DNA of 64,000 bases from Acidimicrobiia bacterium (lineage in GTDB: Bacteria > Actinomycetota > Acidimicrobiia > Spongiisociales > ZC4RG35): contig PKRG01000012.1 of assembly GCA_017577575.1 (NCBI GenBank), positions 1 to 64,000 on the forward strand, written 5' to 3'. The translations under genes were made by a program, and so were the position numbers. Below, in pieces: positions 32,231 to 40,862 of the stretch. Under the pieces are notes generated by a model that had not been told where the DNA came from, did not search any database, and saw nothing but the letters and a program-made list of their open reading frames with translations. Position 1 is the stretch's first letter. Each line of letters starts with the position of its first letter.

Positions 32231-32674
32231 GTGGTGACACGCCGGTCGTTGATCGAAGCACTGCGCCGGGAGGGGATGCGCATCACCGCCCCCCGGGAGG
32301 CGATATGTGCCGTCCTCGCCGAGCCCGACCTCGGGCACGTGTCCGTGGCGGAGCTCCAGCAGCGGGCGGAGCAGGTGCTCGGTCGGGGCATCGACCTGTC
32401 GACCGTCTACCGGACCGTGGACGCCCTCCAGGAGGCGGGGATCGTCCACCACGTCCACCTGGGGCACGGGGCCAGCGTCATCCACCTCAGCGAGGAAGAG
32501 CACCACCACCTGGTCTGCGACCTGTGCGGGCGCACCGTCGACCTCCCGCTGGAGGAGCTGGGGCCTCTCGCCGAGCTGCTGGAGAGGCACGGGTACGAGC
32601 CGGGCACGGTCCACTTCGCCATCGTCTCCCGCTGCCTCAGCCACCGAGACGACCCCGGGTCGGCCGCGGACTGA
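32231..32674 (+). CDS. nur: Fur-family regulator, probable nickel regulator Nur
   Basis: A 147-residue Fur-family repressor from GTG 32231 (or GTG 32234). The winged-helix region is MRITAPREAICAVLAEPDLGHVSVAELQQRAEQVLGRGIDLSTVYRTVDALQEAGIV. Metal-binding candidates are histidine-rich: HHVHLGHGASVIHLSEEEHHHLVCDLCGRTV, with a C-x2-C pair; a second cysteine pair is absent. The box TTGCAA-N5-TTGCAA right downstream (32684-32700) matches the published Streptomyces Nur box, and the regulated genes are a nickel/cobalt importer, so nickel is the likely co-repressor. A TAGCCT -10 lies 7 bases before the GTG, fitting a leaderless message. Confidence 0.85.
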   Translation: MVTRRSLIEALRREGMRITAPREAICAVLAEPDLGHVSVAELQQRAEQVLGRGIDLSTVYRTVDALQEAGIVHHVHLGHGASVIHLSEEEHHHLVCDLCGRTVDLPLEELGPLAELLERHGYEPGTVHFAIVSRCLSHRDDPGSAAD

Positions 32675-32675
32675 C

Positions 32676-32703
32676 TATCCTTGTTGCAAGGCATTTGCAA
32701 CAA
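32676..32703 (+). promoter_or_regulatory. Nur box with overlapping promoter before nikMN
   Basis: TTGTTGCAA-N5-TTGCAACAA (32681-32703) is a 23-base perfect inverted repeat; its core is the TTGCAA-N5-TTGCAA recognition pattern of Nur. TATCCT at 32676-32681 can act as -10, so a bound repressor would cover the start of transcription. AAGGAG lies before the ATG at 32716. Confidence 0.85.
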
Positions 32704-32715
32704 GGAGTCGTCCTG

Positions 32716-33690
32716 ATGCACGTACCCGATGGTTTCATCAACGCCGCCACCTCCGTCGGCACCGGCGTCGTCGCCGCCGGAGGGCTGGGCGTGTCGCTGC
32801 GCAACGCGGCTCGGGGGCTCCGTGACTTCCACATCCCCCTCGCCGGTGTCACCGCGGCGCTGATCTTCGCCCTGCAGATGCTCAACTTCCCGGTCCTGCC
32901 GGGGGTGTCGGGCCACCTCATGGGTGGCGCTCTCGCCGCCATCCTGCTGGGGCCCTGGATGGGTGCCGTCGTCGTCTCGGTGGTGGTCATCGTCCAGGCC
33001 CTGTTCTTCGCCGACGGCGGGATCAGCGCCCTCGGCGTCAACGTGACCAACATCGCCCTCGTCACCGCCTTCGTCGCCTGGCCGGTGTTCCGGGGGGTGC
33101 TGAAGATCCTCCCCAAGACCAGGCTGTCGGCCATGGCCGCGGCCATGGTCTCCGCGTTCGTGTCGGTCCTGGCCGGCTCGTTCGCCTTCGTCCTCGAGTA
33201 CGCCCTCGGCGGTGTCGGCGGGGCGCCGATCGGCACCGTGCTCGGGGCGATGACCGGGATCCACGCCCTCATCGGCGTCGGCGAGGGCCTGATCACGGCC
33301 ACCGCACTCGGGACGGTCTTGGCGGTCCGGCCCGACCTCGTGCGAGGGGCGGCCGATGTCGAACTGAGCGGAACCGACACGGTCCCCACGGGCCGGGCCG
33401 TCACCACCTTCGTCCTCACCGGGCTGGCCGTGGCCGTCGCCCTGGTCGTGTTCGTGGCGCCGTTCGCCTCTCCGCATCCCGACGGCTTGGAGACCGTCGC
33501 CGAGCAGACCGGCTTCGCGTCCGCCGCCCAGGAGCACCCGATCGGCGGGCCGCTCGCCGACTACCAGGTCGCCGGGGTCGAGTCGGAGACGGTGGGGACG
33601 ATCGTGTCGGGGATCATCGGCACGGTCATCGCCTTCGCCATCGGGCTCGGCATCGTGGCGGTGAGCCGAAGGCGCGCCCGCAGCGCGTGA
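32716..33690 (+). CDS. nikMN: Nickel/cobalt ECF transporter substrate-binding component, NikM-NikN fusion
   Basis: A 324-residue CbiM/NikM protein with a C-terminal PDGLE (NikN-like) domain. The N-terminus MHVPDGF carries Met1-His2, which coordinate the metal in this family. Residues 1-200 contain six to seven helices (FHIPLAGVTAALIFALQMLNFPVLPGVSGHLMGGALAAILLGPW); from about 245, ASPHPDGLETVAEQTGF begins the PDGLE domain with one more helix. The start at ATG 32716 follows AAGGAG. The gene overlaps cbiQ by GTGA. Confidence 0.9.
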   Translation: MHVPDGFINAATSVGTGVVAAGGLGVSLRNAARGLRDFHIPLAGVTAALIFALQMLNFPVLPGVSGHLMGGALAAILLGPWMGAVVVSVVVIVQALFFADGGISALGVNVTNIALVTAFVAWPVFRGVLKILPKTRLSAMAAAMVSAFVSVLAGSFAFVLEYALGGVGGAPIGTVLGAMTGIHALIGVGEGLITATALGTVLAVRPDLVRGAADVELSGTDTVPTGRAVTTFVLTGLAVAVALVVFVAPFASPHPDGLETVAEQTGFASAAQEHPIGGPLADYQVAGVESETVGTIVSGIIGTVIAFAIGLGIVAVSRRRARSA

Positions 33691-34448
33691 GCGGCGTCCA
33701 CGCCCACGCCCTCCACTACCACGGGCACAGCCCCGTCCATCGGCTGGCCTCCGAAGTGAAGATCGTGGCGATGTTCGCCTTCGTGGCGGCGGTCATCGCC
33801 ACACCCACCCGGGAGGTGTGGGCGTTCGGCGCCCTGGCGGCGATCCTGGCCGTGGCCGTCGGCCTGGCCGAGCTGCCGACGGCCTTCTTCCTCAAGCGGC
33901 TCTCCATCGAGCTCCCGTTCGTGATCTTCGCTCTGGCGATGCCCTTCGTCGGCGTGGGCCCTTACGTGGAGGTGGGGAGCCTGTCGCTGTCGGTGCCCGG
34001 CCTGTGGGGCGCCTGGAACGTGCTCGCCAAGGCGACCCTCTCGGTGGGGGCCTCGGTGGTCCTGTCGGCGACGACCGAGGTCCCCGACATCCTCGCCGGC
34101 TTCGACCGCCTCCGGGCCCCCCGGCTGCTCACCGCAATCGCCGGGTTCATGATCCGCTACCTCGAGGTCGTCGTGTCCGAGCTGGGCCGGGTGCGCACCG
34201 CCATCGCCGCCCGGCTCGGGAATCTGTCCCGCCGCCAGGAGGCGGCCACCCTGGCTTCCGTGGCGGGCACGATGTTCATCCGCGCCTACGAGAGGGGAGA
34301 GCGGATCCACCAGGCGATGCTGGCGCGCGGCTACCGGGGCACCATCCCCCCGGCCGCCACCCCCGCCCTCCCGGCGCGCTGGGCGGGGACGGTCGCCTGG
34401 ATCGCGGCGAGTTGGGTGGTCGCGGCAGCCGCCATACTGACGTCGTGA
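33687..34448 (+). CDS. nikQ: ECF transporter T component (CbiQ/NikQ)
   Basis: A 253-residue membrane protein with five to six helices. The two arginine-containing coupling helices of the T component are visible: DRLRAPRLLTAIAGFMIRYLEVV and YERGERIHQAMLARGYRG, matching the A-R-G/A-R-x3-A-R-G type signature. It couples the binding component to the ATPase. The start is GTG 33687 overlapping the previous stop, and it ends in a GTGA overlap with the ATPase gene. The histidine-rich N-terminus HAHALHYHGHSPVHR could touch metal. Confidence 0.9.
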   Translation: MSGVHAHALHYHGHSPVHRLASEVKIVAMFAFVAAVIATPTREVWAFGALAAILAVAVGLAELPTAFFLKRLSIELPFVIFALAMPFVGVGPYVEVGSLSLSVPGLWGAWNVLAKATLSVGASVVLSATTEVPDILAGFDRLRAPRLLTAIAGFMIRYLEVVVSELGRVRTAIAARLGNLSRRQEAATLASVAGTMFIRAYERGERIHQAMLARGYRGTIPPAATPALPARWAGTVAWIAASWVVAAAAILTS

Positions 34449-35191
34449 CCGCCTTGTTGGAGGTCGAGGACCTCGCCTACACGTACCCGGACGGGACCCG
34501 AGCGCTCATGGGCGTCAGCTTCTCCGTCGCCGAAGGGGAGCGGGTGGCGTTGTTGGGCCCCAACGGGGCCGGCAAGACGACGCTGCTGCTGGCGCTGATC
34601 GGGATCGTGGAAGCGCAGAGCGGGGAGGTCCGGGTGGGTGGCGTGACCCTCGAGCCGGAGACCTACCCCGAGGTGCGCCGCCGCATCGGGGTGGTCTTCC
34701 AGGACCCCGACGACCAGCTGTTCATGCCGACGGTGTGGCGGGACGTCGCCTTCGGGCCCGCCAACCTCGGGCTGCCGGCCGAAGAGGTGGAGTCCCGCAC
34801 GAAGGAGGCCCTGGCGGCGGTGGGAATGGAGGAGCAGGCGGATCGGGCCCCCCACCACCTGTCCGGCGGCGAGGCCCGTCGGGCCGCCATCGCCACGGTC
34901 CTGTCGATGCGGCCCGACGTGCTGGTCCTCGACGAGCCGACCTCCAACCTCGACCCGGTCGGCCAACGCGAGCTCGCCGAGCTGTTGGAGACCCTCGACA
35001 CCACTCAGCTCATCGTGACCCACGACCTGCCCCTCGCCCTCCGCCTCTGCCCGAGGTCGATCGTCCTCAACGGGGGACGCGTCGCCGCCGATGGGCCCAC
35101 CGCCGAACTCCTCTCCGACGCCGCCCTGATGGCGGCCAACCGGCTCGAGCTTCCGTACGGCTTCGACCCTGGCACAATCGCCGGTCGGTGA
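34445..35191 (+). CDS. nikO: ECF transporter ATPase (CbiO/NikO)
   Basis: A 248-residue ABC ATPase: Walker A GPNGAGKTT near residues 38-46, Q-loop VVFQDPDDQLF, signature LSGGEARRAAIA, Walker B VLVLDEPTSNLDP, and H-loop VTHDLP. The QDPDDQLF motif is typical of energy-coupling-factor ATPases. It probably serves as a homodimer because only one ATPase gene is present. The start is GTG 34445 and it overlaps the next gene by GTGA. Confidence 0.93.
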   Translation: MTALLEVEDLAYTYPDGTRALMGVSFSVAEGERVALLGPNGAGKTTLLLALIGIVEAQSGEVRVGGVTLEPETYPEVRRRIGVVFQDPDDQLFMPTVWRDVAFGPANLGLPAEEVESRTKEALAAVGMEEQADRAPHHLSGGEARRAAIATVLSMRPDVLVLDEPTSNLDPVGQRELAELLETLDTTQLIVTHDLPLALRLCPRSIVLNGGRVAADGPTAELLSDAALMAANRLELPYGFDPGTIAGR

Positions 35192-36579
35192 GACCCCTCG
35201 AGACGTATCTGGTCATCGCCTGCGCCGTCGGCGTCGTCTGGCCGGCGCTGTTCGGGGTGCGGACCCGACGCGGGGTGATGGCGGCGGTCCTCGTCGGGTT
35301 GGTCGTCCTCCAATGGCAGGTCGAGGGCTACAGGTGGCCTTTGTTCCTCCTGTACGTGGTGGCGGTGGGGATGGCGGTCGGCGACGTGGTGGCGGTTGAG
35401 CGGGAGCTGCCTTGGGCCCGGCGGGTGGGGAGGTTCTTGTTCGGTCCGCTCGGCCTGCTCTTCGCGGTCGCGCCGGCGTTCCTGTTTCCGGTGCCGGAGC
35501 TGCCGGTCCCTTCCGGGCCGCTCCAGATCGGCACCGAGACGCTGACCCTCCGCCATCCCGAGCTCGTCGACGAATGGGGAGAGCACCCCGGCCGGCGGCG
35601 GCAGATCAACGTGCAGATCTGGTACCCGGCCCACGTCGAGGAAGACGCCGTCCCGCTGCGATGGCAGCCGGAGGACGACCACGTGGGCCCGGCGCTGGCC
35701 CGCCGGCACCGGCTTCCCGGGTTCTTCTTCAACTCGGCCCGTTACACCGACACCCACTCGTACCCGGGCGCCACCGTCGACGAGGGCGGGTTCCCGCTGG
35801 TGGTCTACAGCCACGGCTGGGAGGGCTTCAGGACGAACTCGATCGCCCAGGTGGAGAACCTCGTCAGCCAGGGCTACGTGGTCATCGCCATCGACCACAC
35901 CCACGTGGCGGTGGCCACCGTCATCGACGGCGAGCCGGTGTACATCGACGACGCTGCCCTCGGCGACCCCGACGCCGACCTCGCCACCCGCCAGCAGGCA
36001 GAAGCCGAGATCATCGACGTCATGGCCCAGGACATCAGGCTCGTGCTGGACGAGGTGGAGGCCGGCGCCGAGGGGGCGTTCGGGGAGCTGGCGGCGGCGA
36101 TGGACCCCACGTCCGTGGGGCTGTGGGGCCACGGGATGGGCGGGGCGGCGGCCCTGCAGGTGTGCCTCACCGACGACCGCTGCGACGCCATCGCCGGCCA
36201 GGATCCCAAGGTGGAGTTCCTGCCCGACCCGGTGCTGGCCAACACCGCCACCAAGCCGATGCTGTTCATGCGCTCCGACCCCTGGCGGGGCAACGACAAC
36301 GACGCCGTGCTGAGGGGCGTGGTGGCGCGTTCGGAGACCATCACCTACTGGGTGGACGTGAGAGGCGCCGACAGCACCGACTTCCTGACCACGCCGGTGG
36401 TCTCTCCCATCGCCCCTCAGCTCGGGATGCGCGGCCCGATCGACGCCAACCGGGTGATCGTCATCAACCGCCGATTCGTCACCGGCTTCTTCGACCGGTT
36501 CCTGTTGGGGACGGGAAGCGCCGCCTTGGACACGGTCGATTTCGCCGAGGTCGACGTCGAGGTGGTCGACCGGCGCTGA
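35188..36579 (+). CDS. Alpha/beta-hydrolase-fold (PAF-acetylhydrolase-like) membrane protein lacking the catalytic serine
   Basis: A 463-residue protein: four or so N-terminal helices (residues 1-110), then a PAF-acetylhydrolase/dienelactone-hydrolase-like domain (VNVQIWYPAH; FPLVVYSHGWEGFRTNS; GYVVIAIDHTHVAVATV). The nucleophile elbow reads LWGHGMGGAAALQV: the usual G-H-S-x-G-G has glycine in place of serine, confirmed in the nucleotides (GGG codon). This argues against classical hydrolase activity. It begins in a GTGA overlap with the nickel ATPase gene, so it is coupled to the importer, but its role there is unknown. It converges stop-to-stop (TGATCA, 36577-36582) with ccmG. Confidence 0.8.
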   Translation: MRPLETYLVIACAVGVVWPALFGVRTRRGVMAAVLVGLVVLQWQVEGYRWPLFLLYVVAVGMAVGDVVAVERELPWARRVGRFLFGPLGLLFAVAPAFLFPVPELPVPSGPLQIGTETLTLRHPELVDEWGEHPGRRRQINVQIWYPAHVEEDAVPLRWQPEDDHVGPALARRHRLPGFFFNSARYTDTHSYPGATVDEGGFPLVVYSHGWEGFRTNSIAQVENLVSQGYVVIAIDHTHVAVATVIDGEPVYIDDAALGDPDADLATRQQAEAEIIDVMAQDIRLVLDEVEAGAEGAFGELAAAMDPTSVGLWGHGMGGAAALQVCLTDDRCDAIAGQDPKVEFLPDPVLANTATKPMLFMRSDPWRGNDNDAVLRGVVARSETITYWVDVRGADSTDFLTTPVVSPIAPQLGMRGPIDANRVIVINRRFVTGFFDRFLLGTGSAALDTVDFAEVDVEVVDRR

Positions 36580-37200
36580 TCAGGTGTCGCCGGGAGCCGA
36601 CCGCGTGTTGCCGAGTCGCTGCTGGCCGGGATCCTCGCCCCGGCGGATGGCATCGATGGCGCCGCCCAGGGTCAGGGCGTCGGTCGGCCCGATGATGCGG
36701 CCCACGACGGTTCCCTCCGGGTCGATGAAGAACGTCTCGGGGATGCCGAACACCCCGAAGGCGATCGCGGCGCGGCTTCCTTCGTCGACCAGGTACTCGG
36801 TCGTCTCGCTGATCCCTTCCTGCTCCAGGAACCGGATGGAGTCGGACGGGTCGTCCTGGTAGGAGATCCCCACGAACCTCACCCCGGAGCCGGAGAACGA
36901 ATCGGACGCCGCCACCAGCGCGTCGTGCTCCACCCGGCACTCCAGGCACCAGGAGGCGAAGAAGTTCACCACCACGATCTCCCCGGAGTAGTCCGAGAGC
37001 GACACCTCGCCGGAGCCGAGGAGGCGGGGCAGTGTCACCTCCGGCGCCGGCCGACCCAGCAGCGGCGACTCCGAGAGCGCCGGATCCGAGCCGAAGCGGC
37101 TGGCGAACACGACCGCCAAAACGACGCTGAGGGCCACCACCGCCCATGCCGCGATCTTCATCCCCGACGCCCGCCGGCGTGGGGTGGTCAGCTCCCGCAT
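36580..37200 (-). CDS. ccmG: Thiol-disulfide oxidoreductase CcmG/DsbE
   Basis: A 206-residue membrane-anchored thioredoxin-like protein: one N-terminal helix (MKIAAWAVVALSVVLAVVFASRF), then VVVNFFASWCLECRVEHDAL with the W-C-x2-C active site, and GIPETFFIDPEGTVVGRIIG with the cis-proline. It reduces apocytochrome c or CcmH in System I maturation. It is the last gene of the cluster and overlaps the ccmH/I stop by 13 bases. The start is ATG 37200, but ATG 37161 (MKIAAW) is also possible. Confidence 0.9.
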   Translation of the reverse strand: MRELTTPRRRASGMKIAAWAVVALSVVLAVVFASRFGSDPALSESPLLGRPAPEVTLPRLLGSGEVSLSDYSGEIVVVNFFASWCLECRVEHDALVAASDSFSGSGVRFVGISYQDDPSDSIRFLEQEGISETTEYLVDEGSRAAIAFGVFGIPETFFIDPEGTVVGRIIGPTDALTLGGAIDAIRRGEDPGQQRLGNTRSAPGDT

Positions 37201-38393
37201 GCCTCACCTGCCTCGGCGGCGGCGAGATCCGCCTCCACCTGGCGGCGGACGGCATCGTCGCCCAGATCGTTGCGCAGCACCTGCCGGAACGCCTCCGCTC
37301 CGGCGGCGGCGTCCCCGCGGCCGCACCATTCGACCAGCCCTTCCAGGTACAGGGGGAACGGGTCGTCGGGCACCAGCTCCCGGGCCTGGGCCAGCAGCTC
37401 CAGGGCGGTGTCGACCTCGCCGTTGCCGGCGTAGGTCATCCATCCGAGCCGGGTCAGGGCGGTCGCCGCCTGCGCCGGCGTCGCCTTGTCGGAGGAGGCG
37501 ACGTCGAAGTAGTAGGGGAACGCCGACTGGAAGTCGCCTTCCTCGTAGTAGCGCTCGGCCAGGGCCAGCCGCATCCCGTCGATCTGGGGATGATCCACGT
37601 TGGCGGCGATCACCGCCGCCAACGTCTCGTTGGACACCGAGTCCGGGTCGGCGGCGACGTCCGCCACCCCCGAGCTCTGGCCGGGGCGGTCCACGATGAA
37701 GGCGCCGGCGGCGAGCACGATCACCACCAGCGCCCCCACCACCAGCGCCGTCCCCGCCACCGCCCGCGTGGTGGACCGGGGGAGGGGTGTCTCCGACGCG
37801 GCGGAGATCTCACGCAGGGCGGCCTGGGTCTCGGCCAGCTCCGCCTCGTAGCTCTCCCGCAGGTGCCGGGCCGCTTCGGGGTCGATCTCTCCCGCCGCCT
37901 GCTGGGCCGCCAGCTCGTCCAAATCGGCCCGGATCTGGTCGAGGCGGTGGCGCGCCTCGGTCTCCTCCAGGACCGCCACCGCGCCCAGACGGCTGCGGCG
38001 CAGCGTGAGCGTGAGGCCGGCGCCCACGACCAGGGCGACGAGCGGCACCGCCCACAGCGCCACCGTCGTCGGCGAGACCTCCGGTTCGAGGAGGAGCGAC
38101 CCTGGGTAGGCGCCCAAAACGGCGTCGATGGCCTCCTCCCGCGAAGCGCCCTCGGCCAGCTCGCGGCGGAGGATCTCCATCATGTCCCGAGCCATCGGCG
38201 CCGGGGACTCCGAGATCGGCACCCCCTGGCAGACCGGGCAGCGGATGAGCGAGCCGATCTCCTCGGCGGTGTCGGCCGGCGGCTGGTAGCTCACGATCAG
38301 CACCACCAGCGCCACTGCCATCACGACCACGCTGATCGCCGACCAGGGCACGGAGCGGACGGCGGCAGGGGCGCGTCCGGCGAGCTCACGCAT
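37188..38393 (-). CDS. ccmH: Cytochrome c maturation protein, fused CcmH and CcmI
   Basis: A 401-residue fusion. The CcmH part carries the apocytochrome disulfide motif IRCPVCQGVPISESPAPMARDMMEILRRELAEG at about residues 50-82 with a C-x2-C pair and a membrane helix after it. A coiled segment with EETEARHRLDQIRADLDELAAQQ leads to a CcmI/CycH-like TPR tail (WMTYAGNGEVDTALELLAQARELVP), which recognises apocytochrome c. The fusion resembles the E. coli CcmH arrangement. It begins in an 8-base overlap with ccmF. Confidence 0.9.
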   Translation of the reverse strand: MRELAGRAPAAVRSVPWSAISVVVMAVALVVLIVSYQPPADTAEEIGSLIRCPVCQGVPISESPAPMARDMMEILRRELAEGASREEAIDAVLGAYPGSLLLEPEVSPTTVALWAVPLVALVVGAGLTLTLRRSRLGAVAVLEETEARHRLDQIRADLDELAAQQAAGEIDPEAARHLRESYEAELAETQAALREISAASETPLPRSTTRAVAGTALVVGALVVIVLAAGAFIVDRPGQSSGVADVAADPDSVSNETLAAVIAANVDHPQIDGMRLALAERYYEEGDFQSAFPYYFDVASSDKATPAQAATALTRLGWMTYAGNGEVDTALELLAQARELVPDDPFPLYLEGLVEWCGRGDAAAGAEAFRQVLRNDLGDDAVRRQVEADLAAAEAGEACGS

Positions 38394-40422
38394 CGGCGGC
38401 CTCCAGGACCCGGGCGCGGCGATCCGCCCGACGCACCTGGGTGGCCCAGAACCCCCCGGCGGCGGTCACCAGCCCGCCCAGCCACAGGACCCAGATCAAA
38501 GGCGACGTGTTCGCTTCCAGGCGGATGCCGGTGTTGTCGATGCTGATCAGCATCAGGTACACGTCGCCTCGCCATCCCGACATGACCGCCGGCGTGGGGA
38601 TGCCGGTGGGGTCGGAGCCGAAGTGGTTTGCCCGGGGCTGCAGCTCGGCGACGAGGCGTTGTCCGGACCAGACCTCGATGTTCGCTCCCACGACGGTGCG
38701 GTTCGGCTCGGAGCGCTGGAATGGGGCCCGGTAGGTCATCTCGTAGCCGGCGAAGTCGAAGGTGTCGCCGGGGGCGAGGTCGAACGTCTCGTGGGTGGCC
38801 AGATTCGAGGTGAAGGCGAGGCCCAGCGCCACCAGGGCGACGCCGACGTGGGAGAGCTGGCCAGCCCAATATCCCTGGTCGCCGGTGACGACCTGGCGGG
38901 CCTCGGCGAAGAACCCCCGGCCGGTGGCGCGGCTGCGGCGCCCGGCCAGCTCGAACAGGTGCCGGACGATCACGCCGATCACGAACACCGAGGCGAACAC
39001 CGACAGCACCACCCATCCGATGCGGGTGCCCACCAGGGCGGTCACCAGCCCGGCGGCCAGGGCCGCCTGCAGCGGCCCGCGGATACGGCTCCACACGAGC
39101 GGGCCGGCGGCGTGCCTCCAGGGTGTAACCGACCCCAGCCCGATGGTGAGGAGCAGGGCGAACGACAACGGGACGGTCAGCCGGTTGTAGAACGGCTTGC
39201 CCACCCCCACCTGCGTGCCGGTGAAAGCCTCCAGCACCAGCGGGTAGATGGTCCCCACCAGGACCACGAGCGCGAACACGGTGAGGATCAGGTTGTTGGC
39301 CAAAAACGACCCCTCCCGCGACCAGAACGAGTCGAGCCGGGGAGCGGACGCCACGAGGTGGGAGCGGGTGGCGAACAGGGCGAAGGAGCCGGCCAGGACC
39401 AGCACCAGGAAGCCGAGCAGCACGGGGCCGATCGCCGACTGGGTGAACGAATGGACCGAGGTGATGGTTCCCGACCGCGTGAGGAAGGTGCCGAGGATCG
39501 TCAGGGCGAACGCAGATATCACGAGGACGAAGTTCCACGCCTGCAGCATCCCCCGGCGCTGCTGGACCAGTGAGGAGTGGATGAACGCGGTGGCGACGAG
39601 CCACGGCAGCAGCGAGGCGTTCTCCACCGGGTCCCACGCCCAGTAGCCGCCCCACGACAGCACCTCGTAGGCCCACCAGCCGCCGAAGAGGATCCCCAGC
39701 GTCAGGAAGCTCCATGCCACGAGCGTCCACCGCCGGGTCCGGCGCAACCATTCCGGTCCCGGCAGCGTCAGCGCCAGCGCCGAGATGGCGTAGGCGAACG
39801 GGGCGGTCAGCCCGACGTAGCCGACGTAGAGGAGCGGGGGATGGATGGCCATGAGGATGTGGTTCTGGAGCAGGGGGTTGGGCCCCGGCCCGTCGGCCGG
39901 CGCCTGGATCGCCGACCACGGCCACGGGCTGGAGGCCAGGCAGCGCTCGGCCACCGCCTCGACGCACACCTCGAACGGGTTGGCGACGGTCAGCATCAGG
40001 CCGAAGAAGAACAACCCGACCAAGCCCATCACCGCCAAGGCGCCCGCCGAGAGGGGATCGCGGCGGCGTTCGTGATCGCGCCACACCAGCCATGTGAACG
40101 TCGCCAGCACCAGGCCCCACAGGACGATCGAGCCTTCCAGGGCCGCCCAGGCCGTGGCGATGTTGAACGGGAACGGTGTCGCCCGGGCGTGGTTGGTGCC
40201 GAGGTAGGCGAGCGAGAAGTCGTTGAAGAGGATGGCCGCTTCCAGCACGAGCATCGAGGCGACCGCACCCACCAGCATCAACAGGGCGGGGGTGCGGAGA
40301 TCGACGCCTGCCTCCTCGCCTCGCTTGAGGGCCACGGCGGCGCCGGCTCCGGCGAGCACCAGCCATGCGGCGCCGGCGAGAGCGGCGGCGAGGGCGGCCA
40401 GGCCGACGAAAGCCAGCATCAC
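38386..40422 (-). CDS. ccmF: Cytochrome c haem lyase subunit CcmF
   Basis: A 678-residue, roughly 15-helix haem-handling protein. The WWD motif GGWWAYEVLSWGGYWAWDPVENASLLPWL is near residues 240-268; conserved histidines are visible in FLTRSGTITSVHSFTQS and in PLLQNHILMAIHPPLLYVGYV. It joins haem from CcmE to CXXCH motifs of apocytochromes with CcmH. The start is ATG 40422 or 40419, and the gene overlaps ccmH/I by 8 bases. Only 28 bases separate it from ccmE. Confidence 0.94.
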   Translation of the reverse strand: MMLAFVGLAALAAALAGAAWLVLAGAGAAVALKRGEEAGVDLRTPALLMLVGAVASMLVLEAAILFNDFSLAYLGTNHARATPFPFNIATAWAALEGSIVLWGLVLATFTWLVWRDHERRRDPLSAGALAVMGLVGLFFFGLMLTVANPFEVCVEAVAERCLASSPWPWSAIQAPADGPGPNPLLQNHILMAIHPPLLYVGYVGLTAPFAYAISALALTLPGPEWLRRTRRWTLVAWSFLTLGILFGGWWAYEVLSWGGYWAWDPVENASLLPWLVATAFIHSSLVQQRRGMLQAWNFVLVISAFALTILGTFLTRSGTITSVHSFTQSAIGPVLLGFLVLVLAGSFALFATRSHLVASAPRLDSFWSREGSFLANNLILTVFALVVLVGTIYPLVLEAFTGTQVGVGKPFYNRLTVPLSFALLLTIGLGSVTPWRHAAGPLVWSRIRGPLQAALAAGLVTALVGTRIGWVVLSVFASVFVIGVIVRHLFELAGRRSRATGRGFFAEARQVVTGDQGYWAGQLSHVGVALVALGLAFTSNLATHETFDLAPGDTFDFAGYEMTYRAPFQRSEPNRTVVGANIEVWSGQRLVAELQPRANHFGSDPTGIPTPAVMSGWRGDVYLMLISIDNTGIRLEANTSPLIWVLWLGGLVTAAGGFWATQVRRADRRARVLEAADA

Positions 40423-40450
40423 GGGCCCCGGCGCGGTGTGCGGCGGACGA

Positions 40451-40858
40451 TCACGACTCGTACGCTCCGCCGTGGTCGGGGACCTCGTAGTTCTCGTCGT
40501 GGCGGATCACGGCCTCGTCGGCCGCGAACCGTTCGCCGTCCCAGGTCCCTTCGACCAGCACGGGCACGCCGTCTTCGAACAGGGGCGGCACCCGGCCGCT
40601 GAGATCGACGGCGATCTCCGCCGCGCCGTCGGAGACCACGAACGACGTGACCGAGCCCGCCTCCGTGATCGATCCCTCGACGACCATCCCCGCCAAACGG
40701 AACCGGGTCTCGGCGTCGGCGAACCGGTCCGCCTGGGCGACGGCCTCCGAGGGGTACAGGTAGTAGGTCACGCCGGAGGAGAGCGAGTTCACCATCAGGA
40801 CCACGATCAGGGCCACAACCCCCACGGCCCCGAAGAGGACGAAGCGGCGGTGGGTCAT
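40451..40858 (-). CDS. ccmE: Haem chaperone CcmE
   Basis: A 135-residue periplasm-facing haem chaperone: an N-terminal helix (FVLFGAVGVVALIVVLMVNSL), a six-strand OB-fold body and the C-terminal motif VIRHDENYEVP. The histidine in H-x3-Y is the covalent haem-binding residue (His, not the Cys variant found in some bacteria and archaea). Four bases separate its start from the ccmD stop upstream. Confidence 0.92.
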   Translation of the reverse strand: MTHRRFVLFGAVGVVALIVVLMVNSLSSGVTYYLYPSEAVAQADRFADAETRFRLAGMVVEGSITEAGSVTSFVVSDGAAEIAVDLSGRVPPLFEDGVPVLVEGTWDGERFAADEAVIRHDENYEVPDHGGAYES

Positions 40859-40862
40859 CGGG

